64,000 bases of DNA from Herbaspirillum sp. meg3. GTDB taxonomy: Bacteria; Pseudomonadota; Gammaproteobacteria; Burkholderiales; Burkholderiaceae_D. The notes beneath the pieces are model-generated. The model searched no databases and had not been told where the DNA came from. It saw only the letters and a list, made by a program, of their open reading frames with translations. The stretch lies in assembly GCF_002257565.1 (NCBI RefSeq), contig NZ_CP022736.1, forward strand, positions 930,001-994,000, in the 5' to 3' direction. This document shows positions 1 through 12,361 of this stretch, in pieces (positions within the stretch are counted from its first letter, which is position 1; the number at the start of each line of letters is the position of its first letter). A program made the position numbers and the translations under genes.

Positions 1-1
1 G

Positions 2-895
2 GCGTTCGACATGCTGGTGCTGGGCGGACGTCATTCGCATAAGGTGACGGTCAAGGAAGCGCTGGGATGGTCAATCGCCTGGGTGATGCTGGCTTTACTG
101 TTCAGCGGCCTGCTGTGGTGGTATCTGGATCACAGCATCGGGCGCGAATTCGCAAATCAGAAGAGCCTGGAGTTTCTCTCCGGTTATCTGATTGAAAAGT
201 CGCTGTCGGTGGATAACATCTTCGTCTTCCTGGTGATCTTCGGCTACTTCGCCGTGCCGGCCGAGATGCAGCGCCGTGTGTTGTTGTACGGCGTGGTCGG
301 TGCGATCGTCATGCGTGCCGTGATGATTTTGCTGGGTGCCTGGCTGATCGCGCAGTTCAGCTGGATCATGTATCTGTTCGGCGCTTTCCTGATCATCACC
401 GGCATCAAGATGCTGATCTTTGCGGACAAGGAGAGCGATCTCAACGACAACCCTTTGCTGAAGTTCTTGCGCAAACATATGCGTATCAGCAATGAGTACG
501 ACGGCGAGAAGTTCTTCACGATGCGCAACGGCGTGCGCTATTTCACGCCGCTGATGCTGGTGCTGATCCTGATCGAAGTGACGGACTTGATTTTTGCGGT
601 CGACAGCATTCCGGCGATTTTCGCGATCACGACTGACCCGTTCATCGTGTTCACATCGAACATGTTTGCGATCATGGGTTTGCGGGCGCTGTACTTCCTG
701 CTGGCCGATGTGGCAGATCGCTTCCACTATCTCAAATACGGTCTGGCGCTTGTGCTGGTGTTTGTGGGTGGCAAGATGTTGCTGGCGTACTGGTTCCACA
801 TTCCAGTGATGATTTCGCTACTGGTCGTTGGCTTGATCCTGCTGGCGTCGGTGTTGATCAGTCTGGTGTTGTCACGCAAGAAGGCTGTGGTTTAA
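2..895 (+). CDS. TerC/Alx family integral membrane protein (5' end cut by window)
   Basis: Polytopic inner-membrane protein of the TerC family (E. coli Alx-like), linked in other bacteria to manganese export and alkaline pH or tellurite responses. The acidic membrane motifs are visible: SVDNIFVF early and DLIFAVDSIPAIF in the second half. Both are typical of the family and probably bind metal. About eight hydrophobic segments can be read. The frame is open to the first base of the window (the residues before the first Met read A-F-D), and Alx proteins have about 20-25 more N-terminal residues. The gene is therefore truncated here and its real start lies upstream. The C terminus ends in a basic tail after the last membrane segment. 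The exact substrate is inferred from the family. Confidence 0.9.
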   Translation, partial: AFDMLVLGGRHSHKVTVKEALGWSIAWVMLALLFSGLLWWYLDHSIGREFANQKSLEFLSGYLIEKSLSVDNIFVFLVIFGYFAVPAEMQRRVLLYGVVGAIVMRAVMILLGAWLIAQFSWIMYLFGAFLIITGIKMLIFADKESDLNDNPLLKFLRKHMRISNEYDGEKFFTMRNGVRYFTPLMLVLILIEVTDLIFAVDSIPAIFAITTDPFIVFTSNMFAIMGLRALYFLLADVADRFHYLKYGLALVLVFVGGKMLLAYWFHIPVMISLLVVGLILLASVLISLVLSRKKAVV

Positions 896-949
896 GTTGT
901 AAGTTTTCGCTTGAACCGATAGATCCACAAAGGATCATGCGAAACGAGC

Positions 950-974
950 AAAAATTGGGGTCGGAGTTGATTTA
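950..974 (-). repeat. Upstream inverted copy of the transposase-flanking repeat
   Basis: The 25 bases here, read on the minus strand, contain AACTCCGACCCC followed by an A/T run. This resembles TTACTCTGNCCC, present twice on the plus strand downstream of the transposase gene (core positions 1793-1804 and 1842-1853). The copies therefore face each other across the transposase. The match is imperfect but includes the CC(G/T)/CT-GACCCC core. They may be REP-like or element-end sequences recognised by the transposase; this is inference. Confidence 0.5.
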
Positions 975-1018
975 CAATCGTGAATCGCCTCCGGCCTTTT
1001 TTGTTTTAGTCGTTACCT

Positions 1019-1744
1019 ATGGCTCGCTTACCCCGCCTTGTCGTCCCACATCAACCGCATCACATCATTCAGCGCGGTCATGACAAACAATTAATATTTC
1101 GCGACTCCGCCGATCATGCGGCGTTCTTGGAGTGGTTGAAAGAGGGCGCGAAGCGTTTCAAGGTCGCCATTCACGCCTATGTACTCATGTCCGACCACAT
1201 TCATGTGCTGGCGACACCTGTTGATGCCGACGGGCTGGCACGAATGATGCAATGGGTTGGGCGGTATTACGTTCCTTATTACAACCAGAAATATGAAAGA
1301 GGCGGCACCTTGTGGCAGGGGCGTTACCGAGCTACGGTGCTGGACGCCGAGCGCTACCTGCTGTTGTGCAGTCGCTACATCGAGCTGAATCCTGTCCGTA
1401 ATGGACTCGTCGCAGGAGCGGCGGATTATCCATGGTCGAGTTACATGCATCACATTGGCGCAAAGTCGGATCCGCTGATCACTGACCACCGTTTGTATTG
1501 GGCTTTGGGCAATACGCCGTTCGACCGCGAGATCGCCTACAAGCTGTTGGCCGAGCAGTCGCTGGGCAGTCAGGAAGTAGAAGCGATCACGCAGGCGACC
1601 TTGAAGGGCTGGGCATTGGGTGCCGACGACTTCAAATCAGGCCTGGAAAAACAGGTCAGCCGCCGCGTCAGTCCTGCCAAGCGAGGTCGTCCAGTCAAAA
1701 AAGTGGATATTACGCTGGAGAAAGATGGTGATCAGGACAAATAA
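1019..1744 (+). CDS. REP-associated tyrosine transposase (IS200-like, Transposase_17 family)
   Basis: Single-domain Y1/HUH nuclease of the RAYT family, which mobilises or processes short palindromic repeats by single-strand cleavage and 5'-phosphotyrosine chemistry. The HUH metal-binding motif is seen as DHIH at residues 59-62. The likely catalytic tyrosine is Tyr120 in SRYIELNPVRNGLV, the characteristic block of this family. The N-terminal ARLPRLVVP..HHIIQRG segment is also standard. The 241-aa length is full, with a basic C-terminal tail (KRGRPVKK). No accessory tnpB and no classical IS ends adjoin it, so it is probably a resident, domesticated or solitary copy. Imperfect inverted repeats lie on both sides. 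The start at 1019 gives the expected N terminus. Confidence 0.9.
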   Translation: MARLPRLVVPHQPHHIIQRGHDKQLIFRDSADHAAFLEWLKEGAKRFKVAIHAYVLMSDHIHVLATPVDADGLARMMQWVGRYYVPYYNQKYERGGTLWQGRYRATVLDAERYLLLCSRYIELNPVRNGLVAGAADYPWSSYMHHIGAKSDPLITDHRLYWALGNTPFDREIAYKLLAEQSLGSQEVEAITQATLKGWALGADDFKSGLEKQVSRRVSPAKRGRPVKKVDITLEKDGDQDK

Positions 1745-1787
1745 AAATTGAATAAAAGTCTTTTAATACAATGGTTTAATGATTTTT

Positions 1788-1859
1788 TCAATTTACTCTG
1801 TCCCTAATTTAAAAATATTAAAAATTCTGAGGTTTTTAATTTTACTCTGACCCCTTTTG
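1788..1859 (+). repeat. Two direct copies of the transposase-flanking repeat
   Basis: Two AT-flanked copies of TTACTCTGNCCC, with cores at 1793-1804 and 1842-1853, lie 49 bases apart between the transposase stop and gltB. An inverted relative lies upstream of the transposase at 950-974. The sequence between the copies is almost pure A/T. They may mark the boundary of the element carried with the transposase. Confidence 0.5.
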
Positions 1860-1865
1860 TTCTTA

Positions 1866-1894
1866 TTGAAGATTTGGGTGCAGTGCACTATCCT
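1866..1894 (+). promoter_or_regulatory. Candidate sigma-70 promoter of gltB with internal palindrome
   Basis: TTGAAG (1866-1871) and TATCCT (1889-1894) are separated by exactly 17 bases. The last 11 bases of the spacer are the perfect palindrome GTGCAGTGCAC (1878-1888), a possible operator. Transcription would begin near 1901, which supports the gltB start codon at 1929 rather than any ATG further upstream. Both hexamers are only 4/6 matches, so the call is tentative. Confidence 0.45.
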
Positions 1895-1928
1895 TAAATC
1901 CTTACTCTCAAAGTGGTGGAGCACCGTT

Positions 1929-6605
<4,677 letters not shown>

Positions 6606-6653
6606 AAAATAAACGCCGCAGCCAGTCTTAACGATCAATATCAATATACGCAA

Positions 6654-6692
6654 GGCTGACGATTTCTAACGACAACGACAGAATCGTCAGCC
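6654..6692 (+). promoter_or_regulatory. Intercistronic hairpin between gltB and gltD
   Basis: GGCTGACGATT (6654-6664) and AATCGTCAGCC (6682-6692) are perfect reverse complements, giving an 11-bp stem with a 17-nt loop. No T-run follows, so it is not a normal intrinsic terminator. It could stabilise the upstream mRNA end or tune GltD output relative to GltB. Confidence 0.55.
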
Positions 6693-6723
6693 ACCTATCC
6701 TTAGCGAAGAATGTGAGTGGAAA

Positions 6724-8187
6724 ATGGGTAAAGTAACCGGCTTTATGGAATATGAGCGCCTGAAAGAGGCGAGCGAAGCGCCGCAGTCGCGCATGAAGCA
6801 TTACAAGGAGTTCGTTCTCCATCTGGGCGACGCGGAAGCCAAAGTGCAAGGCGCACGCTGCATGGATTGCGGCATCCCGTTCTGCAACAACGGCTGCCCG
6901 GTCAACAACATCATCCCCGACTGGAATGATCTGGTCTATCGCGGCGACTACAAGGAAGCGCTGGACACGCTGCACTCGACCAATAACTTCCCCGAATTCA
7001 CCGGCCGCATCTGCCCCGCGCCGTGTGAAGCGGCTTGCACGCTGGGTATCAACAGCGATGCCGTCGGCATTAAGTCGATTGAGCATTTCATCATCGACAA
7101 GGGGTGGGAAAACGGCTGGGTCACGCCGCAACCGGCTGCCGTCAAGACCGGCAAGAAAGTCGCCGTGGTCGGCTCCGGTCCTGCGGGCCTGGCTGCCGCA
7201 CAACAACTGGCGCGCGCCGGTCATGACGTCACCGTGTTCGAAAAGAATGACCGCGTCGGCGGCCTGCTGCGTTACGGCATCCCCGATTTCAAGATGGAAA
7301 AGTCGCACATCGACCTGCGCGTCGAACAGATGCAAGCAGAAGGCGTCGTCTTCCGTACCAGCACGCTGGTGGGCAAGGATTTCCCTGCCAATATCACCAA
7401 CTGGTCCAAGGAAACGGTTTCTCCTGACGACCTGAAGAAAGATTTCGACGCCGTCGTCATCGCCGGCGGTGCAGAACTGCCGCGTGACTTGCCGGTGCCT
7501 GGACGCGAATTGAAGGGCGTGCATTTCGCCATGGAATTCCTGCCGCTGCAAAACAAGGTCAACGCCGGCGACAAGCTCAAGGGCCAGATCATGGCGACCG
7601 ACAAGCACGTGGTCGTGATCGGCGGCGGCGATACCGGTTCCGACTGCGTCGGCACCTCCAACCGTCACGGCGCTGCATCAGTCGCTCAGTTCGAGCTGAT
7701 GCCGCAACCGCCGGAAACAGAAAACAAGCCGATGGTCTGGCCGTACTGGCCAACCAAGCTGCGCACATCGTCGTCGCATGAAGAAGGTTGCGACCGCGAT
7801 TGGGCCGTGGCGACCAAACGCCTGGAAGGCAAGAACGGCAAGGTTGAAAAACTGATCGCCGCGCGCGTCGAATGGAAGGACGGCAAGATGCAGGAAGTGC
7901 CGAATTCCGAATTCGAAATGAAGGCCGACCTGGTGCTGCTGGCCATGGGCTTCGTCTCGCCGGTGCAGCAAGTGCTCGAATCTTTCGGCGTCGACAAGGA
8001 CCAACGCGGCAACGCCAAGGCCACCACCGATGGCGAAGGCTGCTACAAGACTTCGGTCGACAAGGTGTTTGCCGCAGGCGACATGCGTCGCGGTCAATCG
8101 CTCGTGGTCTGGGCGATTCGCGAAGGCCGTCAATGCGCACGTGCAGTGGATGAGTTCCTGATGGGCTCGTCGGTGCTGCCACGCTGA
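6724..8187 (+). CDS. gltD: Glutamate synthase (NADPH) small subunit
   Basis: Beta subunit of GOGAT: it oxidises NADPH through FAD and passes electrons via Fe-S clusters to GltB. The N-terminal cysteine-rich region is visible (CMDCGIPFCNNGCP, then CPAPCEAACTLG), which holds two 4Fe-4S clusters. Two Rossmann dinucleotide motifs follow: VAVVGSGPAGLAAA for FAD and VVVIGGGDTGSDC for NADPH. The C-terminal FAD motif reads VFAAGDMRRGQS. At 487 aa it has the usual length. It starts with ATG 6724 after a GAGTGG element and ends just before a strong terminator, so gltBD form a two-gene unit. Confidence 0.98.
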   Translation: MGKVTGFMEYERLKEASEAPQSRMKHYKEFVLHLGDAEAKVQGARCMDCGIPFCNNGCPVNNIIPDWNDLVYRGDYKEALDTLHSTNNFPEFTGRICPAPCEAACTLGINSDAVGIKSIEHFIIDKGWENGWVTPQPAAVKTGKKVAVVGSGPAGLAAAQQLARAGHDVTVFEKNDRVGGLLRYGIPDFKMEKSHIDLRVEQMQAEGVVFRTSTLVGKDFPANITNWSKETVSPDDLKKDFDAVVIAGGAELPRDLPVPGRELKGVHFAMEFLPLQNKVNAGDKLKGQIMATDKHVVVIGGGDTGSDCVGTSNRHGAASVAQFELMPQPPETENKPMVWPYWPTKLRTSSSHEEGCDRDWAVATKRLEGKNGKVEKLIAARVEWKDGKMQEVPNSEFEMKADLVLLAMGFVSPVQQVLESFGVDKDQRGNAKATTDGEGCYKTSVDKVFAAGDMRRGQSLVVWAIREGRQCARAVDEFLMGSSVLPR

Positions 8188-8214
8188 TTCGATACTGTAA
8201 AAAGCAAACGCGGT

Positions 8215-8252
8215 AAAAAAGCCGGATTGACGAAAGTCTTTCCGGCTTTTTT
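8215..8252 (+). terminator. Intrinsic terminator of gltBD
   Basis: AAAAAAGCCGGA (8215-8226) pairs with TCCGGCTTTTTT (8241-8252) around a 14-nt loop that can pair further internally. The T-run follows immediately. It lies 28 bases after the gltD stop. Confidence 0.92.
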
Positions 8253-8408
8253 ACTTTGTGGCTCAGGCGCCGGAAGGGCGCTGGGCTAAGCAAAATCAGC
8301 CTGGTGTCAGCCCGGACTCGCCTTGCTCAAGTACAATGGAATTTCACTTTTCAGACACGGCTTGTCGTCGCGATTATCGGCGACAACCGGCGATAACCGA
8401 AGAACAAC

Positions 8409-10202
8409 ATGACTACCCCGATTCGCTACAGCATCACCTCCAACGATTGCGCCGCCCACGTGTTCGACGTCACCCTGACAGTCGATGCGCCGGCTGCCGA
8501 CGGACAAGTATTTTCCTTGCCGGCGTGGATTCCCGGCAGCTACATGATTCGTGAATTCGCGCGCAATATCGTACAAATCCGCGGCGAAGCCGGCGGCAAG
8601 AAAGTCGCGCTGCGCAAGCTCGACAAACACACCTGGCGTGCTGCGCCGTGTACCGGCCCGCTGACGCTGAGCTATCAGGTCTATGCCTGGGATTTGTCGG
8701 TGCGTACCGCACATCTGGATCAGACCCACGCTTTCTTTAACGGCACCAGCGTGTTTCTGCGTGTTGAAGGGCAGGAGCAATCGCAACACGTCGTCGACAT
8801 CCGCCGCCCCGAAGGCGACGCTTACAAGCGCTGGCGCGTGGCGACTTCCTTGCCGGAACTTAAGGCCAAGCGTTATGGATTCGGGTCTTACATCGCCGGC
8901 GACTATGACGAGTTGATCGACCATCCGGTTGAGCTGGGCGACTTTGCGCTGACTACTTTTACAGCGCATGGCGTACCGCACGACATTGTGATCACCGGCA
9001 AAGTGCCGAATCTGGACATGGCACGCCTGTCCTCCGATCTGAAGAAGATCTGCGAAGCGCAGATTGCCTTCTTCGAGCCGAAAAGCAAACGTGCACCGAT
9101 GTCGCGTTACGTCTTCATGACCATGGTCGTTGGCGATGGCTACGGCGGTCTGGAGCATCGTGCTTCGACCGCGCTGATTTGTGCGCGCAGCGATCTGCCG
9201 GTGAAAGGCAAGGCGGAATCGACCGATGGCTACCGCACCTATCTCGGTTTGTGCAGCCACGAATATTTCCACACCTGGAACGTCAAACGCATCAAACCGG
9301 CGATGTTTGCGCCGTATGACTTGCGGGAAGAGGGCTACACCTCGTTGCTGTGGCTGTTTGAGGGGTTCACCAGCTACTACGACGATCTGTTCCTGGTTCG
9401 CACCGGTCTGATCGATACGCCGGACTATCTGAAGATGCTGTCGAAGACCACCAACGGTGTCTTGCGTGGCAGCGGCCGACGCAAGCAGAGTGTGGCTGAA
9501 TCGAGCTTCGACGCCTGGGTCAAATACTACCGCCAGGACGAAAACGCACCGAACGCCATCGTCAGCTATTACACCAAAGGTTCGCTCGTCGCGCTGGGTC
9601 TTGACCTGACGATCCGTGCTGAAACCAATGGCAGCAAGTCGCTGGACGATGTGATGCTGGCGTTGTGGCAGCGCTTTGGCCGTGATTTCTATAGCCGTAA
9701 AGGAGGCAAGGGCGTCGGTGAGGAAGAGGCCGAGGCTTTGTTCGAAGAAGTCAGCGGCGTGAAGTTGAAGCGTTTCTTTGATCGCTATATTCGCGGCACC
9801 GAAGACCTGCCGCTGGAGTCGTTGATGGCGCCGTTCGGCGTCGCCTATGCAGACGTGCGCAAGGATGCCAAGCCCGGTATGAATGTTCGTGTGACGCGCG
9901 ACGGCGGCGACGCCAAGCTTGCCAATGTGTACGACGGCGGTGCAGGGCAGCGTGCGGGATTGTCGGCAGGTGATCGTTTGGTCGCGCTGGATGGGGTTCG
10001 TATTCCACCAACAGGTATGGATGGTTTGCTGGCCCGTTATAGCGAGAATGACGTCGTCGCTTTGCACGTGTTCCGTCGCGACGAACTGATGTGTTTCCAG
10101 GTCAAGCTGAAGAATGATGGCGCACCGCAAGTGACGTTGACTGCGCAAGATAAGCCGGTTGCTCTGGTGCGCAAACGCAAGGCGTGGCTGGGCGCCAATT
10201 AA
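8409..10202 (+). CDS. M61 family metallopeptidase with PDZ domain
   Basis: Zinc metallopeptidase of the M61 (glycyl aminopeptidase-like) family. The N-terminal beta domain contains the family block LPAWIPGSYMIREFARN. The catalytic HEXXH is HEYFH at residues 284-288, and the third zinc ligand is probably the Glu in LLWLFEGFTSYYDDL about 30 residues on. A PDZ domain follows near residues 500-580 (VYDGGAGQRAGLSAGDRLVALDG). No signal peptide is obvious, so it is probably cytoplasmic. It is a monocistronic gene after the gltD terminator and converges on rplY, with which it shares a bidirectional terminator. The substrate is unknown. Confidence 0.92.
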   Translation: MTTPIRYSITSNDCAAHVFDVTLTVDAPAADGQVFSLPAWIPGSYMIREFARNIVQIRGEAGGKKVALRKLDKHTWRAAPCTGPLTLSYQVYAWDLSVRTAHLDQTHAFFNGTSVFLRVEGQEQSQHVVDIRRPEGDAYKRWRVATSLPELKAKRYGFGSYIAGDYDELIDHPVELGDFALTTFTAHGVPHDIVITGKVPNLDMARLSSDLKKICEAQIAFFEPKSKRAPMSRYVFMTMVVGDGYGGLEHRASTALICARSDLPVKGKAESTDGYRTYLGLCSHEYFHTWNVKRIKPAMFAPYDLREEGYTSLLWLFEGFTSYYDDLFLVRTGLIDTPDYLKMLSKTTNGVLRGSGRRKQSVAESSFDAWVKYYRQDENAPNAIVSYYTKGSLVALGLDLTIRAETNGSKSLDDVMLALWQRFGRDFYSRKGGKGVGEEEAEALFEEVSGVKLKRFFDRYIRGTEDLPLESLMAPFGVAYADVRKDAKPGMNVRVTRDGGDAKLANVYDGGAGQRAGLSAGDRLVALDGVRIPPTGMDGLLARYSENDVVALHVFRRDELMCFQVKLKNDGAPQVTLTAQDKPVALVRKRKAWLGAN

Positions 10203-10311
10203 TCGGCATTGTTTTGACGGCATTGGCATCGGCATTGATATCTGGCCGGCGCCAATACCGCTCCCGATGCTGACGATGTGGATGAGATGTTCTGCTGAAA
10301 CTGCAGGCAAT

Positions 10312-10337
10312 AAAAAACCCGCCGAAGCGGGTTTTTT
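10312..10337. terminator. Bidirectional intrinsic terminator (M61 peptidase / rplY)
   Basis: AAAAAACCCGC (10312-10322), a CGAA loop, and GCGGGTTTTTT (10327-10337) form a perfect hairpin with a T-run on both strands. It serves both convergent genes. Confidence 0.93.
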
Positions 10338-10368
10338 ATTTGATACGTCAGCTTTGCTGAATCGAAGA

Positions 10369-10977
10369 TTACTTCGCTTCTGCGTCGCCTGCTGCTGGCG
10401 CTTCGCCTTCAGCTTCAACCTTGCCTGCTGGTACCGAAGCGGTAGCAACTGTCAGGTTTTCTTGCGAAACAGCAGTCACGCCGTTTGGCAATTGCAGGTC
10501 AGCCAAGTGGATCGAGTGACCGACTTCCAGCTTCGACAGATCGACGGAAACGAATTCCGGCAGATCCTTAGGCAAGCAGGAGATGTCCAGTTCGGTTATG
10601 ACGTGGCTGATGATGCCCGACGCCAGCTTAACTGCTGGGGAGATTTCAGCGTTCACGAAGTGCAGTGGCACCTTGACGTGGATCTTTTGCGATGCATCGA
10701 CGCGTTGGAAGTCAACGTGCAGAACCAGTTGCTTGTATGCGTGGACTTGGAAGTCGCGCAGCAGAACTTGTTCAACCTTGCCGTCGATTTCCAGATCCAG
10801 GATCGACGAGTGGAACGCTTCTTTCTTCAACGCATGGTACAGCGCGTTGTGGTCCAGAGCGATGTTCAGTGGTGCAGCTGTACCGCCGTAGACGATAGCT
10901 GGTGTTTGACCAGCATTGCGCAGGCGGCGGCTCGCTCCGGTCCCCTGCTCTTTGCGTGGAAATGCGATTACTTTCAT
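10369..10977 (-). CDS. rplY: 50S ribosomal protein L25/general stress protein Ctc
   Basis: 5S rRNA-binding ribosomal protein of the long Ctc type: an N-terminal L25 domain (MKVIAFPRKEQGTGASRRLR, about residues 1-95) followed by the C-terminal TL5-like beta domain and an acidic, Ala/Glu-rich tail. At 202 aa it matches the long bacterial form. It is the last gene of the leftward block after prs and ends at a strong terminator. In many beta-proteobacteria pth follows rplY; here it does not. The 143-base gap to prs contains two hairpins that could act on rplY expression. Confidence 0.97.
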   Translation of the reverse strand: MKVIAFPRKEQGTGASRRLRNAGQTPAIVYGGTAAPLNIALDHNALYHALKKEAFHSSILDLEIDGKVEQVLLRDFQVHAYKQLVLHVDFQRVDASQKIHVKVPLHFVNAEISPAVKLASGIISHVITELDISCLPKDLPEFVSVDLSKLEVGHSIHLADLQLPNGVTAVSQENLTVATASVPAGKVEAEGEAPAAGDAEAK

Positions 10978-11019
10978 GTTGAAGCTCCAATGGTTGCGAA
11001 ACCTTCGTTTCGCGTTAAA

Positions 11020-11070
11020 AATCCCCCGCGACCAGGGGATTCAAGGATCTCTTCATTTTCATGAAGAGAT
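11020..11070 (-). promoter_or_regulatory. Two hairpins in the prs-rplY intercistronic region
   Basis: On the transcribed (minus) strand the first is a perfect 10-bp stem, ATCTCTTCAT/ATGAAGAGAT (11061-11070 with 11047-11056), closed by a GAAA tetraloop. The second is AATCCCC/GGGGATT (11035-11041 with 11020-11026), followed by a short T-run. They may be a weak terminator or processing site that sets the rplY level below prs, or an rplY 5'-UTR element. Confidence 0.5.
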
Positions 11071-11120
11071 TAAAACTGAATTCGGATTTAAAGCTGACTC
11101 TAAAGCTGAACTTTTAAAAC

Positions 11121-12071
11121 TTATTCTGCAAACAGCGACATCACCGAGTCGCCCTTGCTGATACGCTTGAATGTCTCGGCCAGCAGGCTGGCGCAGGTCA
11201 GTTGGCGAATCTTGCCGCAGGCTTTGGCGGCGTCCGACAACGGAATCGTGTCGGTGACGACCAGCTCGTCCAGTGGCGAATTGGCGATACGATCCAGCGC
11301 AGGGCCGGACAGCACAGGGTGCGTACAGTAAGCGACAACCTTTTTGGCGCCGCGCTCTTTCAACACTTCAGCAGCCTTGGTCAGCGTGCCGGCGGTGTCG
11401 ACCATGTCATCCATGATCACGCAGTTACGGCCTTCGACTTCACCGATAATGTTCATGACTTCCGACACGTTCGCCTTCGGGCGGCGTTTGTCGATGATCG
11501 CCAGATCGCAGCCGAGGCGCTTCGCCAATGCACGGGCGCGCACCACGCCGCCGACGTCGGGCGACACGACCAGCAGGTCGTCGTAGTTCTTACTCACCAG
11601 GTCGCCCAGCAAAATCGGCGATGCATAGATGTTGTCGACCGGAATGTCGAAGAAACCTTGAATCTGGTCAGCGTGCAAGTCCATGATCAGGACGCGTTCA
11701 ACGCCGGCTTCCTGCAGCATGTTGGCGACGACCTTGGCCGAAATCGCAACACGGGCGGAACGCGGGCGGCGATCCTGACGGGCATAACCATAGTACGGGA
11801 TTGCAGCAGTGATACGGCCGGCGGAAGCACGCTTCAACGCGTCAACCATGATCATGATTTCCATCAGGTTGTCGTTGGTCGGTGCGCAGGTCGACTGCAA
11901 CACGAAAACGTCTTTACCGCGGACGTTTTCATTGATCTCGACCATCACTTCACCGTCGGAGAACTTCGAAACATTGGCCTTGCCCAACGGGATACCTAAT
12001 TTTTCGACGACGCCTTGCGCCAGTTCTGGGTTGGCGCTGCCGGTAAAAACCATCAGGTTTTCGTATGCCAT
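11121..12071 (-). CDS. prs: Ribose-phosphate pyrophosphokinase
   Basis: Class I PRPP synthase: it transfers pyrophosphate from ATP to ribose 5-phosphate, feeding purine, pyrimidine, histidine and tryptophan synthesis. The catalytic flexible-loop region (YYGYARQDRRPRSARVAISA), the metal-binding segment (MDLHADQIQGFF) and the PRPP-binding loop (VIMDDMVDTAGTL) are all present. At 316 aa it is standard length. It lies downstream of tRNA-Gln and ispE in the usual beta-proteobacterial order, with rplY after it. Rpe and the trp genes elsewhere in the window belong to the same pentose phosphate/PRPP economy. Confidence 0.98.
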   Translation of the reverse strand: MAYENLMVFTGSANPELAQGVVEKLGIPLGKANVSKFSDGEVMVEINENVRGKDVFVLQSTCAPTNDNLMEIMIMVDALKRASAGRITAAIPYYGYARQDRRPRSARVAISAKVVANMLQEAGVERVLIMDLHADQIQGFFDIPVDNIYASPILLGDLVSKNYDDLLVVSPDVGGVVRARALAKRLGCDLAIIDKRRPKANVSEVMNIIGEVEGRNCVIMDDMVDTAGTLTKAAEVLKERGAKKVVAYCTHPVLSGPALDRIANSPLDELVVTDTIPLSDAAKACGKIRQLTCASLLAETFKRISKGDSVMSLFAE

Positions 12072-12203
12072 ATGGGTATCCCTGAATGCAATCGTTTAAA
12101 AGTCGAAAAGCCGACAATGCTTGACTGTACAGTCTTGCGTTGGCGGCTTATCTCTTTGGCTTCTTTTTTCTTTATCGGGCGATGTAAAACTGCCCAAATT
12201 TAA

Positions 12204-12280
12204 TGGCAGGGGAACAAGGATTCGAACCTTGGAATGCTGGAATCAAAATCCAGTGCCTTAACCAACTTGGCGATTCCCCT
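12204..12280 (-). tRNA. tRNA-Gln (anticodon TTG)
   Basis: Read on the minus strand it folds as a 77-nt cloverleaf. The acceptor stem is AGGGGAA/TTCCCCT, the anticodon stem CTGGA/TCCAG holds the loop TTTTGAT (anticodon TTG), and the T-arm contains GGTTCGAATCC. The discriminator is G and CCA is encoded. It sits between ispE and prs, the conserved position in beta-proteobacteria. Confidence 0.97.
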
Positions 12281-12361
12281 ACGCAATCTGCTGTTTGCCG
12301 CTGAATTACACCAATCACACTTTTAACATCGTGTGCAATTCATCGTCAAACCAATTCTTGG

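Noticed and set aside
1019..1744. Complete insertion sequence
   Set aside because: There is no target-site duplication or typical IS terminal structure, only imperfect repeats, so I call a transposase gene with flanking repeats and not an IS.
1857..1928. Longer gltB N terminus beginning at an upstream ATG
   Set aside because: It would start upstream of the candidate promoter and place the catalytic Cys at residue 40 rather than after a 15-residue propeptide; 1929 has the ribosome-binding site and the family N terminus.
10203..10300. Apparent GGCATTG-like direct repeats after the M61 gene
   Set aside because: The copies are short and degenerate and end before the terminator; no more than chance low complexity.
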